A DNA stretch of 64,000 bases, from positions 1-64,000 of the forward strand of contig CAAEUW010000027.1 in NCBI GenBank assembly GCA_900759325.1, read 5' to 3'. Each line of letters opens with the position of its first letter. Position 1 is the stretch's first letter. Shown piece by piece: positions 52,055-60,562 of the stretch. The stretch comes from an uncultured Peptostreptococcus sp. GTDB lineage: Bacteria; Bacillota; Clostridia; Peptostreptococcales; Peptostreptococcaceae. The translations under genes and the position numbers were made by a program. The notes below the pieces were generated by a model. It saw nothing but the letters and a program-made list of their open reading frames with translations. It was not told the DNA's origin and did not search any database.

Positions 52055-52606
52055 ATGTCGTTTTTAACAAATCACTATGTCTTGTCATTTATCAAATTTG
52101 CGATATTGGCAACTCTAGGAGAGGTAATAGCAAACAGCATGAGAAATAAGAAGCTGACTATACCTCATTCAATTGGATACAGGATGCTTATCTGGGGTCT
52201 TCTGGGTGTATGGATAGCCTTCATGATGGGTATATTCGCTGAGGCTATGGGAGCTAAATTGGCCAAGTCTAGCTCAACAATCCTGCATACTAAGCTTGCT
52301 TTTGCATTCTTAACTTCACTGGTAATGAATACATCATTCGGTCCAGTATTCATGGTATTGCATAAGCACACAGATACCTATTTAGACCTGAGATATGAAA
52401 CTAAGGGAGCTAAGGTATCTATCAAGGATATTTGCTCAAGAATTGACTATTTTGCCTATGGAAAGAATGTTCTATGGGGAACAATACCAACATTCTGGTT
52501 GCCAGCACATACAGTGACATTCTTGCTGCCAGGCGAGTTCAGAGTTATATTTGCAGCTCTACTATCAATATGTCTAGGTATCCTACTTTCACTAAAGTCA
52601 AAATAG
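52055..52606 (+). CDS. Membrane protein, possibly Mpv17/PMP22-like
   Basis: 183 residues with about four hydrophobic segments. The features N-T-S-F-G-P-V-F-M-V-L-H-K-H-T-D, WGTIPTFWLPAHTVTFLLP and the helix-forming ends resemble prokaryotic proteins annotated as Mpv17/PMP22-like; this match is from memory of pattern only. The ATG at 52055 follows GGAGGG; a TTG at 52043 lies inside that SD. A terminator follows. Confidence 0.55.
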   Translation: MSFLTNHYVLSFIKFAILATLGEVIANSMRNKKLTIPHSIGYRMLIWGLLGVWIAFMMGIFAEAMGAKLAKSSSTILHTKLAFAFLTSLVMNTSFGPVFMVLHKHTDTYLDLRYETKGAKVSIKDICSRIDYFAYGKNVLWGTIPTFWLPAHTVTFLLPGEFRVIFAALLSICLGILLSLKSK

Positions 52607-52729
52607 GGATGGCCAAGGTGTATGATATGGGCTGGACCTAGATCATAGAAGATGATAAATAACAATAATTAAAGAAAGGCTTAAAGGGTCGAAAGTATGA
52701 CCAAGGATGCCTGTAAAAAGAAAATTTAT

Positions 52730-52776
52730 ACCGATTCCATTCTAGTTACAAGCTAGCAATTGGAGTCGGTTTTTCT
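52730..52776 (+). terminator. Terminator after the Mpv17-like gene
   Basis: ACCGATTCCA pairs with TGGAGTCGGT (one G-U), with CTAG/CTAG inside the loop region, followed by TTTTTCTT. Confidence 0.8.
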
Positions 52777-52902
52777 TATATTAAAAATACCTAGATAAAG
52801 AAATTATATATTTTTTGAAAAAATTGAATATATATGAAAATATTGGATATATATAAAAATGAGTTAAACATAATTTGTAAATTTTAGTATCATTTAAATT
52901 AG

Positions 52903-52938
52903 TTCCCTGGGGTTAGCTTACCCTCAGGGAATTTTTTT
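52903..52938 (+). terminator. Second plus-strand terminator, no gene between
   Basis: TTCCCTGGGG pairs with CCTCAGGGAA (one mismatch), followed by seven Ts. It lies 125 bp after the previous terminator with no ORF between, so it may end a short noncoding RNA. Confidence 0.65.
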
Positions 52939-53173
52939 ATCATCTGAACTATTCTAACTCGAGGAGCTTTATATCTTGTCCAAGGCCATACCTACTCAAA
53001 GGGGATTTTTTGATAATCTAAGCCAAGTTACTAGTAGTTATTTTTTATTCACCCTGACCAAAAATATTCGTATACAACTTATTTATATTTAACTAAAACT
53101 GATTTATTTGTGGTATAATTCCTAATATGTAATTTAGATATTTCTAGTAGTTTTGAAAGCAAGGTGTTTGATT

Positions 53174-55363
53174 TTGAAGAAAATTTTCAATAAGGAATTC
53201 AAGGAGAGATATATTCCAGACCCATCAAAGGTTCATGAGATTTTGTATAAGGACTGTCAGGAGGTTTTGAAAAATCGTTTAATAGCACTTATAATAGTCG
53301 CTTTGATGATTTTTCCATCACTTTATGCCTGGTTTAATATAGAGGCCTTCTGGGATCCATACGGAAATACCAAGAACCTGAGCGTGGCCATAGTAAACCA
53401 GGACCAGGACTATGAATATAAGAACCAAAGACTTAACTTTGGTAACGACATAGTAAAAAACCTCAAGGAGAACAGGAGTCTTGACTGGCATTTTGTAGAT
53501 TCCAAAACGGCAATTGAAGGCCTAAATACAGGTAGGTATTATGCAATCTTAACCATACCTAAGGACTTTACAGAGTCACTAATGTCTGTGACCCAGGTAG
53601 ATGTAAGGAAGGCCAAGATTATATATACTACAAATGAAAAAACAAATGCAATAGCAGAAAAGATAACTGACCAGGGGGCCAACAAGCTTCAAGCCAAGAT
53701 TAGCAACCACTTAATCCATGTAATTAGCAAGACATCTCTAGGTGCTATGGGTGGCATATCGAATATGTCTGACGATATTAATCCAAAGCTGACGGCTATG
53801 AAGACATCCCTACAGAGGCTAGATGCCCAGCTAGTAAATAGTAAGAAGCTGGCAGAAAATAACAAGAATATGATAGGTGACCTAGACAAGTCTCTAGCTA
53901 GTTCAAAGACAAGTCTTGACGCAATGAAAAATACTATAAATAGTACAAAGAGAATTAATGATGACATTGCTAGTATGGCTACAGATGCGACGTCGAGTAT
54001 TCAATCTACGTCAGCTAGTATAAAGGCTGCCCTAAGAGATGTAGACAGGATTATGGATTCATCAGTCAGCCTAGCCCAGTCCCTAAGTTCAATAGGAGAC
54101 CAAGGGGCCCCGCAGGCCATCGCAAGCATAGAAAATATTAGGGACAAGATAGACCAGGCAGCTACAAGAGTTAATAGCATTAGTCAGGTCCTAAATGACA
54201 TAAATGTAGTGAATTCAAATGTCTTAAATAATGCAGTAACTAGGCTAAATAATGAATATAAGTCACTAACAGATGCTAGTTCTAGACTGGCATACCTTAT
54301 TGACCAGGTAAATATGAGTAATAGTATGTCAAGCTCTATAGCCCAGGATGTTGTCAATATAGTTGGCGAATCAAGTGAAGGCATAAATAATTTTATTAGA
54401 GACTTTGATGACTTGGTTACTAGGCCACTTAGCAGGATAAATGGAAATGTGTCTACAGTAACTGGTGATATCAGGGCTATGGTTGATTCAACTAGCCAGC
54501 TATATCCAAGTGTAAATGGCTTTATAAATACTGCATCGTCCTTAAATAGCAGGGTCGGATCTAGTATTACAACACTTGAAATCTCAATAGATATATTGAG
54601 GGGACAGGTTTCTGACTCTATAAAGATGATTGATGAAATACAGAACAATAAGGACCTAAAGGCCTTTAACAATGTAATTAAGTCAAATATACTTGAAAGG
54701 GCAGACTTTATAAAGAACCCAGTGGAAATAAAGGAAGAGAAGATGTATAAGGTGGCCAATTATGGTTCGTCTATGGCACCATTTTACAGTGTCTTGGCAG
54801 CCTGGGTAGGAGTTATTATCCTATCAACTATATTGTCGACTGAGCCTAGCAAGGAGTATAGGAGTATAGATAGGTACTTTGGCAGACTATCATTCTTCCT
54901 TATCCTGTCTATTATCCAGTCGATGATAATATCAACAGGCGACCTCTTTATATTGGGAGTAACAGCAAAAGAACCAGTATTGTTTATATTGATATTGATG
55001 TTGTGTAGTATGGCCTTTTGTGTCCTTATATTTACCCTGGTATCCTGCTTCAATACCCTGGGTAAGGGCATAGCCATGTTCCTACTAGTTATACAGATAG
55101 GAGGTTCAGGAGGTACCTTCCCAGTTCAGATGACACCTACCTTCTTCAGGACAATAAACTCAGTCATACCATTTACATATGGTATAAATGCTTGTAGGGA
55201 GGCCATAGGTGGTGTCTACATGCCAAACCTAGTAAATGATATAGGGGCCCTCCTGGTATTTGCCCTTATACCACTAGTTTTTGGGGTAATGTTCAAGGAG
55301 AAAATAAACGACAGAATGGAGCCCTTATCAGAAAAGTTTGAGAAGAGTTTCTTGATACACTAG
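53174..55363 (+). CDS. YhgE/Pip family membrane protein
   Basis: 729 residues. One N-terminal helix (LIALIIVALMIFPSLYAWFN) and the next conserved stretch (VAIVNQDQDYEY) mark the YhgE/Pip family. A long extracellular, Ser/Asn-rich helical region follows (about residues 170-530), then five C-terminal helices of ABC2 type. Family members include a phage infection protein in lactococci and type VII-associated exporter-like proteins. The likely start is TTG at 53174, seven bases after AAGGTG; the longest frame opens at another TTG at 53153 without SD. Confidence 0.85.
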   Translation: MKKIFNKEFKERYIPDPSKVHEILYKDCQEVLKNRLIALIIVALMIFPSLYAWFNIEAFWDPYGNTKNLSVAIVNQDQDYEYKNQRLNFGNDIVKNLKENRSLDWHFVDSKTAIEGLNTGRYYAILTIPKDFTESLMSVTQVDVRKAKIIYTTNEKTNAIAEKITDQGANKLQAKISNHLIHVISKTSLGAMGGISNMSDDINPKLTAMKTSLQRLDAQLVNSKKLAENNKNMIGDLDKSLASSKTSLDAMKNTINSTKRINDDIASMATDATSSIQSTSASIKAALRDVDRIMDSSVSLAQSLSSIGDQGAPQAIASIENIRDKIDQAATRVNSISQVLNDINVVNSNVLNNAVTRLNNEYKSLTDASSRLAYLIDQVNMSNSMSSSIAQDVVNIVGESSEGINNFIRDFDDLVTRPLSRINGNVSTVTGDIRAMVDSTSQLYPSVNGFINTASSLNSRVGSSITTLEISIDILRGQVSDSIKMIDEIQNNKDLKAFNNVIKSNILERADFIKNPVEIKEEKMYKVANYGSSMAPFYSVLAAWVGVIILSTILSTEPSKEYRSIDRYFGRLSFFLILSIIQSMIISTGDLFILGVTAKEPVLFILILMLCSMAFCVLIFTLVSCFNTLGKGIAMFLLVIQIGGSGGTFPVQMTPTFFRTINSVIPFTYGINACREAIGGVYMPNLVNDIGALLVFALIPLVFGVMFKEKINDRMEPLSEKFEKSFLIH

Positions 55364-55437
55364 CAAATTTCTAAAAAGTGTTATATACTGTATGAAAGTA
55401 ATAAAAAATATTATTAGGGTAGTATGGAGGAAGTAAT

Positions 55438-55719
55438 ATGTTAACTGTATTTGTAAGGGTGAAGGTAAAGCCTGGTTTAGAGGAGGATTATGTGGCAGCA
55501 GCGAAGGCCTTGGTAAAGTCTTCAAGAAAAGAGCTGGAGAACATCACATATGATTTTTGTAAAATAAGCGGTGTAGACAATGAATACTGCTTTGTCGAGA
55601 GATGGGAGAGTCATTCAAGTCTAGAAAAGCACATGGCTAGTCAGCACTATATAGATGCAAAGGCTGTGTTCGAGGAGTTAGTTGAGGAAAGTCAGACTAC
55701 AATTGGGGAAAAAATATAG
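55438..55719 (+). CDS. Antibiotic biosynthesis monooxygenase (ABM) family protein
   Basis: 93 residues with the ABM ferredoxin-like fold (LTVFVRVKVKPGLEEDYVAA...CFVERWESHSSLEKHMASQHY). Family members include cofactor-free quinol monooxygenases and heme-degrading enzymes. The conserved histidine in S-x-H-Y is present. GAGGAAG precedes the ATG. The substrate is unknown. Confidence 0.85.
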   Translation: MLTVFVRVKVKPGLEEDYVAAAKALVKSSRKELENITYDFCKISGVDNEYCFVERWESHSSLEKHMASQHYIDAKAVFEELVEESQTTIGEKI

Positions 55720-55743
55720 ATAATAAAAAAATAAAATTTCCTA

Positions 55744-55772
55744 TTGACTTTTATAAATTCTAATCGTATAAT
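55744..55772 (+). promoter_or_regulatory. Promoter of the T-box controlled amino-acid transporter
   Basis: TTGACT (55744-55749), 17 bases, TATAAT (55767-55772). It is a near-consensus promoter placed just before the T-box leader. Confidence 0.85.
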
Positions 55773-55779
55773 TAGATAC

Positions 55780-56021
55780 AACAAATAGATAAGAGCCGAT
55801 GATGAAGAGAGTAGCTTAAATGAATTTACAGCGAGTCGGGGTTTTGGTGTGAGCCTGATATTGGATTTTAAAGTGAAGAGAGCTTTGGAGGTTATTAGAG
55901 GAATTAAGTATTCTAATAGGTTTCCCGCCTTAAGGGTTTGAGAGGACAAGATTTAATTGTCAATAAGAGTGGTAACGCGGTATATTCGTCTCTTAGCTAG
56001 TATTAGCTAAGAGACTTTTTT
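55780..56021 (+). promoter_or_regulatory. T-box leader, full module
   Basis: Stem I elements are seen: AGAGAGTAG on the 5' side, GGTGTGAGCC in the distal region and GTGAAGAGAG on the 3' side. The T-box core AAGAGTGGTAACGCGG (55965-55980) is followed by the terminator GTCTCTTAGCT/AGCTAAGAGAC (55988-56015) and six Ts. Uncharged tRNA would stabilise the antiterminator. The specifier may be GAG (Glu) or AGA (Arg) in GAAGAGAG; I cannot settle it. Confidence 0.88.
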
Positions 56022-56040
56022 ATTCTATTTACTGGGGTTA

Positions 56041-56160
56041 ACTGGCCAGTCCTAGTAGATTGGGTGAAATAGTTACAAGACTTAGGACGATTGACTTGTC
56101 AATAAGAGTGGTAACGCGGTATATTCGTCTCTTAGCCAGTATTGGCTAAGGGACTTTTTT
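56041..56160 (+). promoter_or_regulatory. Second T-box antiterminator/terminator without its own stem I
   Basis: From TTGTCAATAAGAGTGG (56096) on, this repeats the first module: the T-box core at 56104-56119, then GTCTCTTAGCC/GGCTAAGGGAC (56127-56154) and six Ts. The ~75 bases before it do not show a stem I. Offset between copies is 139 bp. Confidence 0.85.
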
Positions 56161-56198
56161 ATTTTGAATTATTATATTATTTTTAAAGGAGAAGGAAA

Positions 56199-57044
56199 AT
56201 GAAAGCAGGATTGAAAAAATTATTAGCATTAGGATTGGTAGCAGTTTTAGCAGTAGGTCTAGTTGGTTGTGGCAACAAGTCATCTGACAATTCAGGTGGA
56301 AACCAGACAGCCCTTGAACAGATTAAGAAGAATAAGAAGTTAGTTGTGGCGACATCTCCTGACTATCCACCATTTGAGTTTATGGTATCAGAAAATGGCA
56401 AGAGTAAGATAGTAGGTGCTGACATAGACTTGGCACAGAAGATAGCAGACAAGCTAGGTGTAGAGCTAGAGCTAAAGGCTATGGACTTTGACGCCCTAGT
56501 ACCAGCTCTACAGGCAGGTAAGGTAGATATGGTAATCACAGGCATGACACCAAATGAAAAACGTAAGAAGGCTGTAGACTTCTCAGATATCTACTTCAAG
56601 GGTGAAAATGCGGTAATAGTAAATGCTAAGGATGCAGGTAAGTTTACTTCAGAAGACCAGCTTAAGAAGGCAAAATTAGGTGTCCAGAAGGGTTCTACTC
56701 AGGAAACATATGTTAAGGACAACCTAAAGGTTACAAACTATAAGGCCCTAGTAGCAGTTCCAGACTTGATTGCCGATATGAAGAATGGTAACATAGATGC
56801 AGTAGTATTAAACAGCAAGGTTGCCGGTATAAATGTTACTAAGTACGATGGCATAAAGGTTGTTGAAAACTTGAAGCTAACTAGTGGTGGGGATGAAGAA
56901 GCCATGGCAGTTGCTATAAAGAAGGGTGACAATGCTGACCTTATCAAGTTGACAAATGAAGTTATCAAGGGACTACAAGACAGTGGTGAATACGACAAGA
57001 TATTAGCCAATGCAGTAGACCTAGTTTCAAAAGAAACAAAATAA
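56199..57044 (+). CDS. Polar amino-acid ABC transporter, substrate-binding lipoprotein
   Basis: 281 residues: a lipoprotein signal with lipobox LVGC (C24), then a type II periplasmic-binding fold of the GlnH/ArtJ group (LVVATSPDYPPFEF...IVGADIDLAQKIADKLG...DMVITGMT). An arginine contacting the ligand carboxylate in the T-x-x-x-x-R region reads PNEKRKK. It delivers a polar or charged amino acid to the permease. AAGGAG precedes the ATG. Expression is gated by the T-box leader. Confidence 0.92.
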   Translation: MKAGLKKLLALGLVAVLAVGLVGCGNKSSDNSGGNQTALEQIKKNKKLVVATSPDYPPFEFMVSENGKSKIVGADIDLAQKIADKLGVELELKAMDFDALVPALQAGKVDMVITGMTPNEKRKKAVDFSDIYFKGENAVIVNAKDAGKFTSEDQLKKAKLGVQKGSTQETYVKDNLKVTNYKALVAVPDLIADMKNGNIDAVVLNSKVAGINVTKYDGIKVVENLKLTSGGDEEAMAVAIKKGDNADLIKLTNEVIKGLQDSGEYDKILANAVDLVSKETK

Positions 57045-57077
57045 TATTAGAAGATATATGTAATAGAGGAGTTTAGG

Positions 57078-57752
57078 ATGGATTTTAGTTTTGTAAATGA
57101 GTACTACCTGTCATACCTACAGGGTGCAGGAGTTACAGTTTTATTATCTTTATTGGCCTTGTTATTCGGCTTTATGGTTGGCCTAGTAGCATGTGCATGC
57201 AAGATATCGAATAATTTTATATTAAGATGGATAGCAAATATCTATATTGAGGTTATCAGGGACACGCCACTACTTGTTCAGGTCACGATTATGGCATATG
57301 GTTTTCCAATGATCTTAGGTATCAAATACCCAACTATGTTTGGTTATGACGATACATTTACAGCTGCAGTAATGGCCATGATACTAAATTCAGGGGCTTA
57401 TATAGCTGAAATACTAAGGTCAGGTATATCTTCAGTTGACAAGGGTCAGATGGAGGCCAGTAGGTCTCTAGGCTTGACATACCTACAGTCAATGAGGTAT
57501 ATAATAGTTCCCCAGGCTGTAAAGAATATTCTACCAGCCTTGGCTAACGAGTTTATATCACTTGTAAAGGAATCTGCCATAGTAGCCTTCGTAGGTGTAA
57601 CAGATATCATGTTCGTAGCAAATTCAGTAAAGAATTCAACTTATAATGGCTTTGGACCATACTTGTTTGCCGCATTGATTTACTTTGTAATTACCTTTAC
57701 ATTGTCAAAATTGGTAGGCTTATTAGAGAAGAAAATGACTGTAGAAAGATAG
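57078..57752 (+). CDS. Polar amino-acid ABC transporter, permease
   Basis: 224 residues of the His/Glu/Gln/Arg permease family: five helices, YIEVIRDTPLLVQ near the N-terminus and the EAA loop EASRSLGLTYLQSMRYIIVPQA that docks on the ATPase. It lies 33 bp after the binding protein and 9 bp before the ATPase, in one operon. Confidence 0.93.
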   Translation: MDFSFVNEYYLSYLQGAGVTVLLSLLALLFGFMVGLVACACKISNNFILRWIANIYIEVIRDTPLLVQVTIMAYGFPMILGIKYPTMFGYDDTFTAAVMAMILNSGAYIAEILRSGISSVDKGQMEASRSLGLTYLQSMRYIIVPQAVKNILPALANEFISLVKESAIVAFVGVTDIMFVANSVKNSTYNGFGPYLFAALIYFVITFTLSKLVGLLEKKMTVER

Positions 57753-57761
57753 GAGATTGTA

Positions 57762-58505
57762 ATGAGTAACAAGGAAGTTTTATTAGAACTAAAAGACCTG
57801 CATAAGTCCTTTGGAAACCTGGAGGTAATAAAGGGTATAGACCTCGAAATAGACAAGGGCGACATCCTGGTAATAATTGGGCCATCAGGGTCTGGTAAAA
57901 GTACAGTACTAAGGTGTATGAACCTATTAGAAGAGCCTACATCAGGCCAGATAATATTTGAGGGTAAGGACATACTTAAAAACCTAAGAACTATAGACAA
58001 GACTAGGGAGAAGATAGGAATGGTATTCCAGAACTTCAATCTTTTCCCAAACAAAACCATTCTAGACAATATAACTCTAGCCCCAATGAAGGTAAAGGGC
58101 AAGACTAGGGAAGAGGCTGAAAAGAAGGCCAAGGAGCTACTTGAGAGGGTAGGCCTATTGGACAAGGTTGATGCCTATCCAGTCCAGCTATCAGGTGGTC
58201 AGCAACAGCGTATAGCCATAGCAAGAGCTCTTGCAATGGAGCCGGACATGATGTTATTTGACGAGCCAACATCAGCCCTAGACCCAGAAATGGTAAAGGA
58301 AGTTCTTGACGTTATCAAGGAGCTTGCCCATGAGGGTATGACTATGGCAATAGTTACACATGAGATGGGCTTTGCCAAGGAGGTTGCCGATAGGGTAATA
58401 TTTGTTGATGGCGGCAAGATTGTAGAGGATGGAAGTCCAGAGGAAGTATTCAACAGGCCTAAGAGCGATAGGGCCAAGGACTTCTTCGACAAGATCCTGG
58501 TATAG
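57762..58505 (+). CDS. Polar amino-acid ABC transporter, ATPase
   Basis: 247 residues with Walker A GPSGSGKST, Q-loop, signature LSGGQQQR, Walker B MMLFDEPTSALDPE and the switch histidine in VTHEMGFA. It matches the GlnQ/ArtP subfamily. It completes the transporter; a terminator follows. Confidence 0.95.
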   Translation: MSNKEVLLELKDLHKSFGNLEVIKGIDLEIDKGDILVIIGPSGSGKSTVLRCMNLLEEPTSGQIIFEGKDILKNLRTIDKTREKIGMVFQNFNLFPNKTILDNITLAPMKVKGKTREEAEKKAKELLERVGLLDKVDAYPVQLSGGQQQRIAIARALAMEPDMMLFDEPTSALDPEMVKEVLDVIKELAHEGMTMAIVTHEMGFAKEVADRVIFVDGGKIVEDGSPEEVFNRPKSDRAKDFFDKILV

Positions 58506-58534
58506 CATAAAAGTAGTTAATAGTTTAAAAACAA

Positions 58535-58585
58535 GAGGGGTAGGCCAAATTTCCATTTTACTGTAAGGGACCTACCCCCTTCTTA
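58535..58585 (+). terminator. Terminator of the amino-acid transporter operon
   Basis: GGGGTAGG (58537-58544) pairs with CCTACCCC (58571-58578), followed by CTTCTT. Confidence 0.75.
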
Positions 58586-58647
58586 TAGGTATAGTATATT
58601 TGTAGAGATTTTGTATATAAAAAGACTAGTTTTAACAAAGAAAAATC

Positions 58648-58676
58648 TTTACAGATAGCCTGGTCTATAGTATAAT
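58648..58676 (+). promoter_or_regulatory. rpsD promoter
   Basis: TTTACA (58648-58653), 17 bases, TATAAT (58671-58676); a strong promoter 170 bp upstream of the start codon. Confidence 0.8.
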
Positions 58677-58703
58677 ATATGAGTCGTGTAATATTTACAC
58701 AGT

Positions 58704-58818
58704 AAAGGCATAGCCTTTAAATGGACAATGTAGCGAAATTTCCTACTAAGGTGTGTTTAGGTCAGGAGTTTCACACATCCATTTTTTCAAGTGGACAATG
58801 CACAAGGGGTGCATCCAT
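58704..58818 (+). promoter_or_regulatory. Structured rpsD leader (likely S4 autoregulation)
   Basis: Three hairpins: AAAGGC/GCCTTT (58704-58718); ATGGACAATG...CATCCAT with inner GTGTG/CACAC and a following T-run (58731-58787), which looks like an attenuator; and TGGACAATGCAC...GTGCATCCA (58792-58817). The last two share TGGACAATG and CATCCA. Autoregulation by S4 is known in Firmicutes; the match here is by context. Confidence 0.6.
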
Positions 58819-58846
58819 AATTTATATTTAAAAAGGAGAAAAAAAT

Positions 58847-59452
58847 ATGTCATCAATTACAAGAGGACCTAAGTTTAAGTTATCTAGAAGACTAGGACTT
58901 AACGTTTGTGGTCATCCAAAAGCAATGAACAGAGCTGGTAAGGGAACTGCAAGAAGTGATAAGAAGCTTACACCATACGGTCAGCAGCTACTTGAAAAGC
59001 AGAGACTTAGAGCTTACTACGGAATATCAGAAAAGCAGATGAGAATCTACATGAAGAAGGCTCAGAAGGCTAAAATGACTACTGGTACTGCAGTTATAAC
59101 AACTCTAGAATGTAGACTAGACAACCTAGTATACAGAATGGGTCTAGCTAACTCAATCAGACAGGCTAGACAGATGGTATCTCACGGTAACATCCATGTT
59201 AACGGAAGAAAGGTAGATATACCATCATTTATCGTTAGTGTTGGAGACGAAATCTCTCTAAGAGAAAAGTACAGATCTAACGTATTATTCAAGGCTAACT
59301 TTGAAGCAGCTGCATTAAACGAATATCCTTACTTAACTAAGGACCAGGCTAATTATTCAGCTGTATTAACAAGATTACCTGAAAGAGAAGAAGTGCCAAT
59401 CGAAATCAACGATGCACTAGTAGTCGAATTCTACTCAAAGTCTTCACTATAA
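58847..59452 (+). CDS. rpsD: 30S ribosomal protein S4
   Basis: A 201-residue S4 with the S4 RNA-binding domain (RLDNLVYRMGLANSIRQARQ, VSHGNIHVNGRKVDIPS). The N-terminus (SSITRGPKFKLSRRLGLNVC) lacks the zinc cysteines of the C+ form, so this is a zinc-independent (C-) S4. S4 nucleates 30S assembly and represses its own gene. AAGGAG precedes the ATG. The gene is separate from the main ribosomal operons. Codons are AGA-rich rather than AGG-rich, as expected for high expression. Confidence 0.96.
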   Translation: MSSITRGPKFKLSRRLGLNVCGHPKAMNRAGKGTARSDKKLTPYGQQLLEKQRLRAYYGISEKQMRIYMKKAQKAKMTTGTAVITTLECRLDNLVYRMGLANSIRQARQMVSHGNIHVNGRKVDIPSFIVSVGDEISLREKYRSNVLFKANFEAAALNEYPYLTKDQANYSAVLTRLPEREEVPIEINDALVVEFYSKSSL

Positions 59453-59487
59453 GATTGATAATTGGGGCCATAATAAGGTCCTTATAT

Positions 59488-59523
59488 ATACCGAATATGA
59501 GCAATCATATTCGGTATTTTTTT
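59488..59523 (+). terminator. rpsD terminator
   Basis: A perfect 13-bp stem, ATACCGAATATGA/TCATATTCGGTAT, with a GCAA loop and seven Ts. Confidence 0.92.
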
Positions 59524-59531
59524 ATGAAAAA

Positions 59532-59621
59532 TAGCGTTGGAAGAATTTTTATTTCACCAACGCTAAATATTATACAAGCAATATTATACAACCAATATTA
59601 TACAAGCAATACTATATAAAT
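59532..59621. repeat. Dispersed palindromic repeat, copy 3, with 14-bp tandem array
   Basis: TAGCGTTGG (59532-59540) and CCAACGCTA (59557-59565) are the core of the same repeat seen at 11384 and 13159, in inverse orientation. It runs into four 14-bp units AATATTATACAAGC, AATATTATACAACC, AATATTATACAAGC and AATACTATATAAAT (59566-59621). Confidence 0.85.
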
Positions 59622-59677
59622 GAATTTTTATTCAAGGTCAGAACGCATTTCCTGTATGCAATCAAGACCTATAATAG

Positions 59678-60562
59678 CTATAGTTTTTCCAAACCGGTAT
59701 CCATAATAAATGTAGCTACCTGGGCAGCCTTGTCTGGGTCCATTGGGTGAAGTGGCAGTCTAAAGTTACCAACCTCATAGCCCAGCATATTCATAGCTGT
59801 TTTGACCGGTATAGGATTTACATCTAGGCTCATTAGGTTAATAGCATGTAGGGAGTCATTGAAGACCTGTCTAGTCCCTGCAAGGTCACCCTCATTGAAC
59901 CTGTCGCAAATATTGAAGATAAGCCTTGGGCATATATTTGCTAAAACAGATATATGACCACTAGCACCCATACCTAGCTTAGCCAGGATAGTCTTGTCAT
60001 CGCCAGAAATAAGGACAAAGTCATCATTAATTATTGGCGAAAGGTCAGCCAAGTGGTCGAGGTCGCTAGATGACTCTATAATACCAGCTATATTAGGTAT
60101 CTCTGCAAGCTTAGCAATTAGGCTAGGCTCAAGGTTAAAGCCAGTTCTAGCAGGGTCATTGTCTATATAGGCAGGTAGACCACCTGCTAGGGCAATTGAC
60201 TTAAAGTGGCTGATAAGGCCTAGTTCATTTCCCTGGCTGTAGTAAGGACTAGCTATGATTAGGCCATCAAGACCTAGGGCCCTGGCCCTAATAGATAGGA
60301 CAACTGACCTAGAAGTATCGTTTAGTCCAGTCTGGGCAAGAACAGGCAGCCTCTTGTCGGCCCTCTTTACCACAAAGTCCACTACTTCCAAAATTTCATT
60401 ATCGCTCATAGCAAAGAATTCACCAGTAGTCCTACCCAGAATTAGGGCCTTGGCCCCTATGTTGATGTAGGTATCAACTAGCCTTCCTAGACTATCAAAA
60501 TCGACTTCATTTGTATCTGTAAATGGTGTAACTATATTAATTCCGCAACCTTTAAATAACAT
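59678..60562 (-). CDS. DapA-like aldolase-family protein lacking the Schiff-base lysine
   Basis: 294 residues, clearly of the DapA/NAL TIM-barrel family: RTTGEFFAMS (45-54), SPYYSQ, Y132 and the R139-T-G stretch. In E. coli DapA the catalytic lysine sits in G-I-K-E; here residues 160-163 read G-I-I-E, so the lysine is isoleucine (I162). The Thr and Tyr of the proton relay and the carboxylate-binding Arg are kept. It may not be a working dihydrodipicolinate synthase, and could be a binding protein or a changed lyase. TTAAAGGAAAAGAGGAG-like SD precedes the ATG. It is divergent from the serine dehydratase gene. Confidence 0.85.
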   Translation of the reverse strand: MLFKGCGINIVTPFTDTNEVDFDSLGRLVDTYINIGAKALILGRTTGEFFAMSDNEILEVVDFVVKRADKRLPVLAQTGLNDTSRSVVLSIRARALGLDGLIIASPYYSQGNELGLISHFKSIALAGGLPAYIDNDPARTGFNLEPSLIAKLAEIPNIAGIIESSSDLDHLADLSPIINDDFVLISGDDKTILAKLGMGASGHISVLANICPRLIFNICDRFNEGDLAGTRQVFNDSLHAINLMSLDVNPIPVKTAMNMLGYEVGNFRLPLHPMDPDKAAQVATFIMDTGLEKL

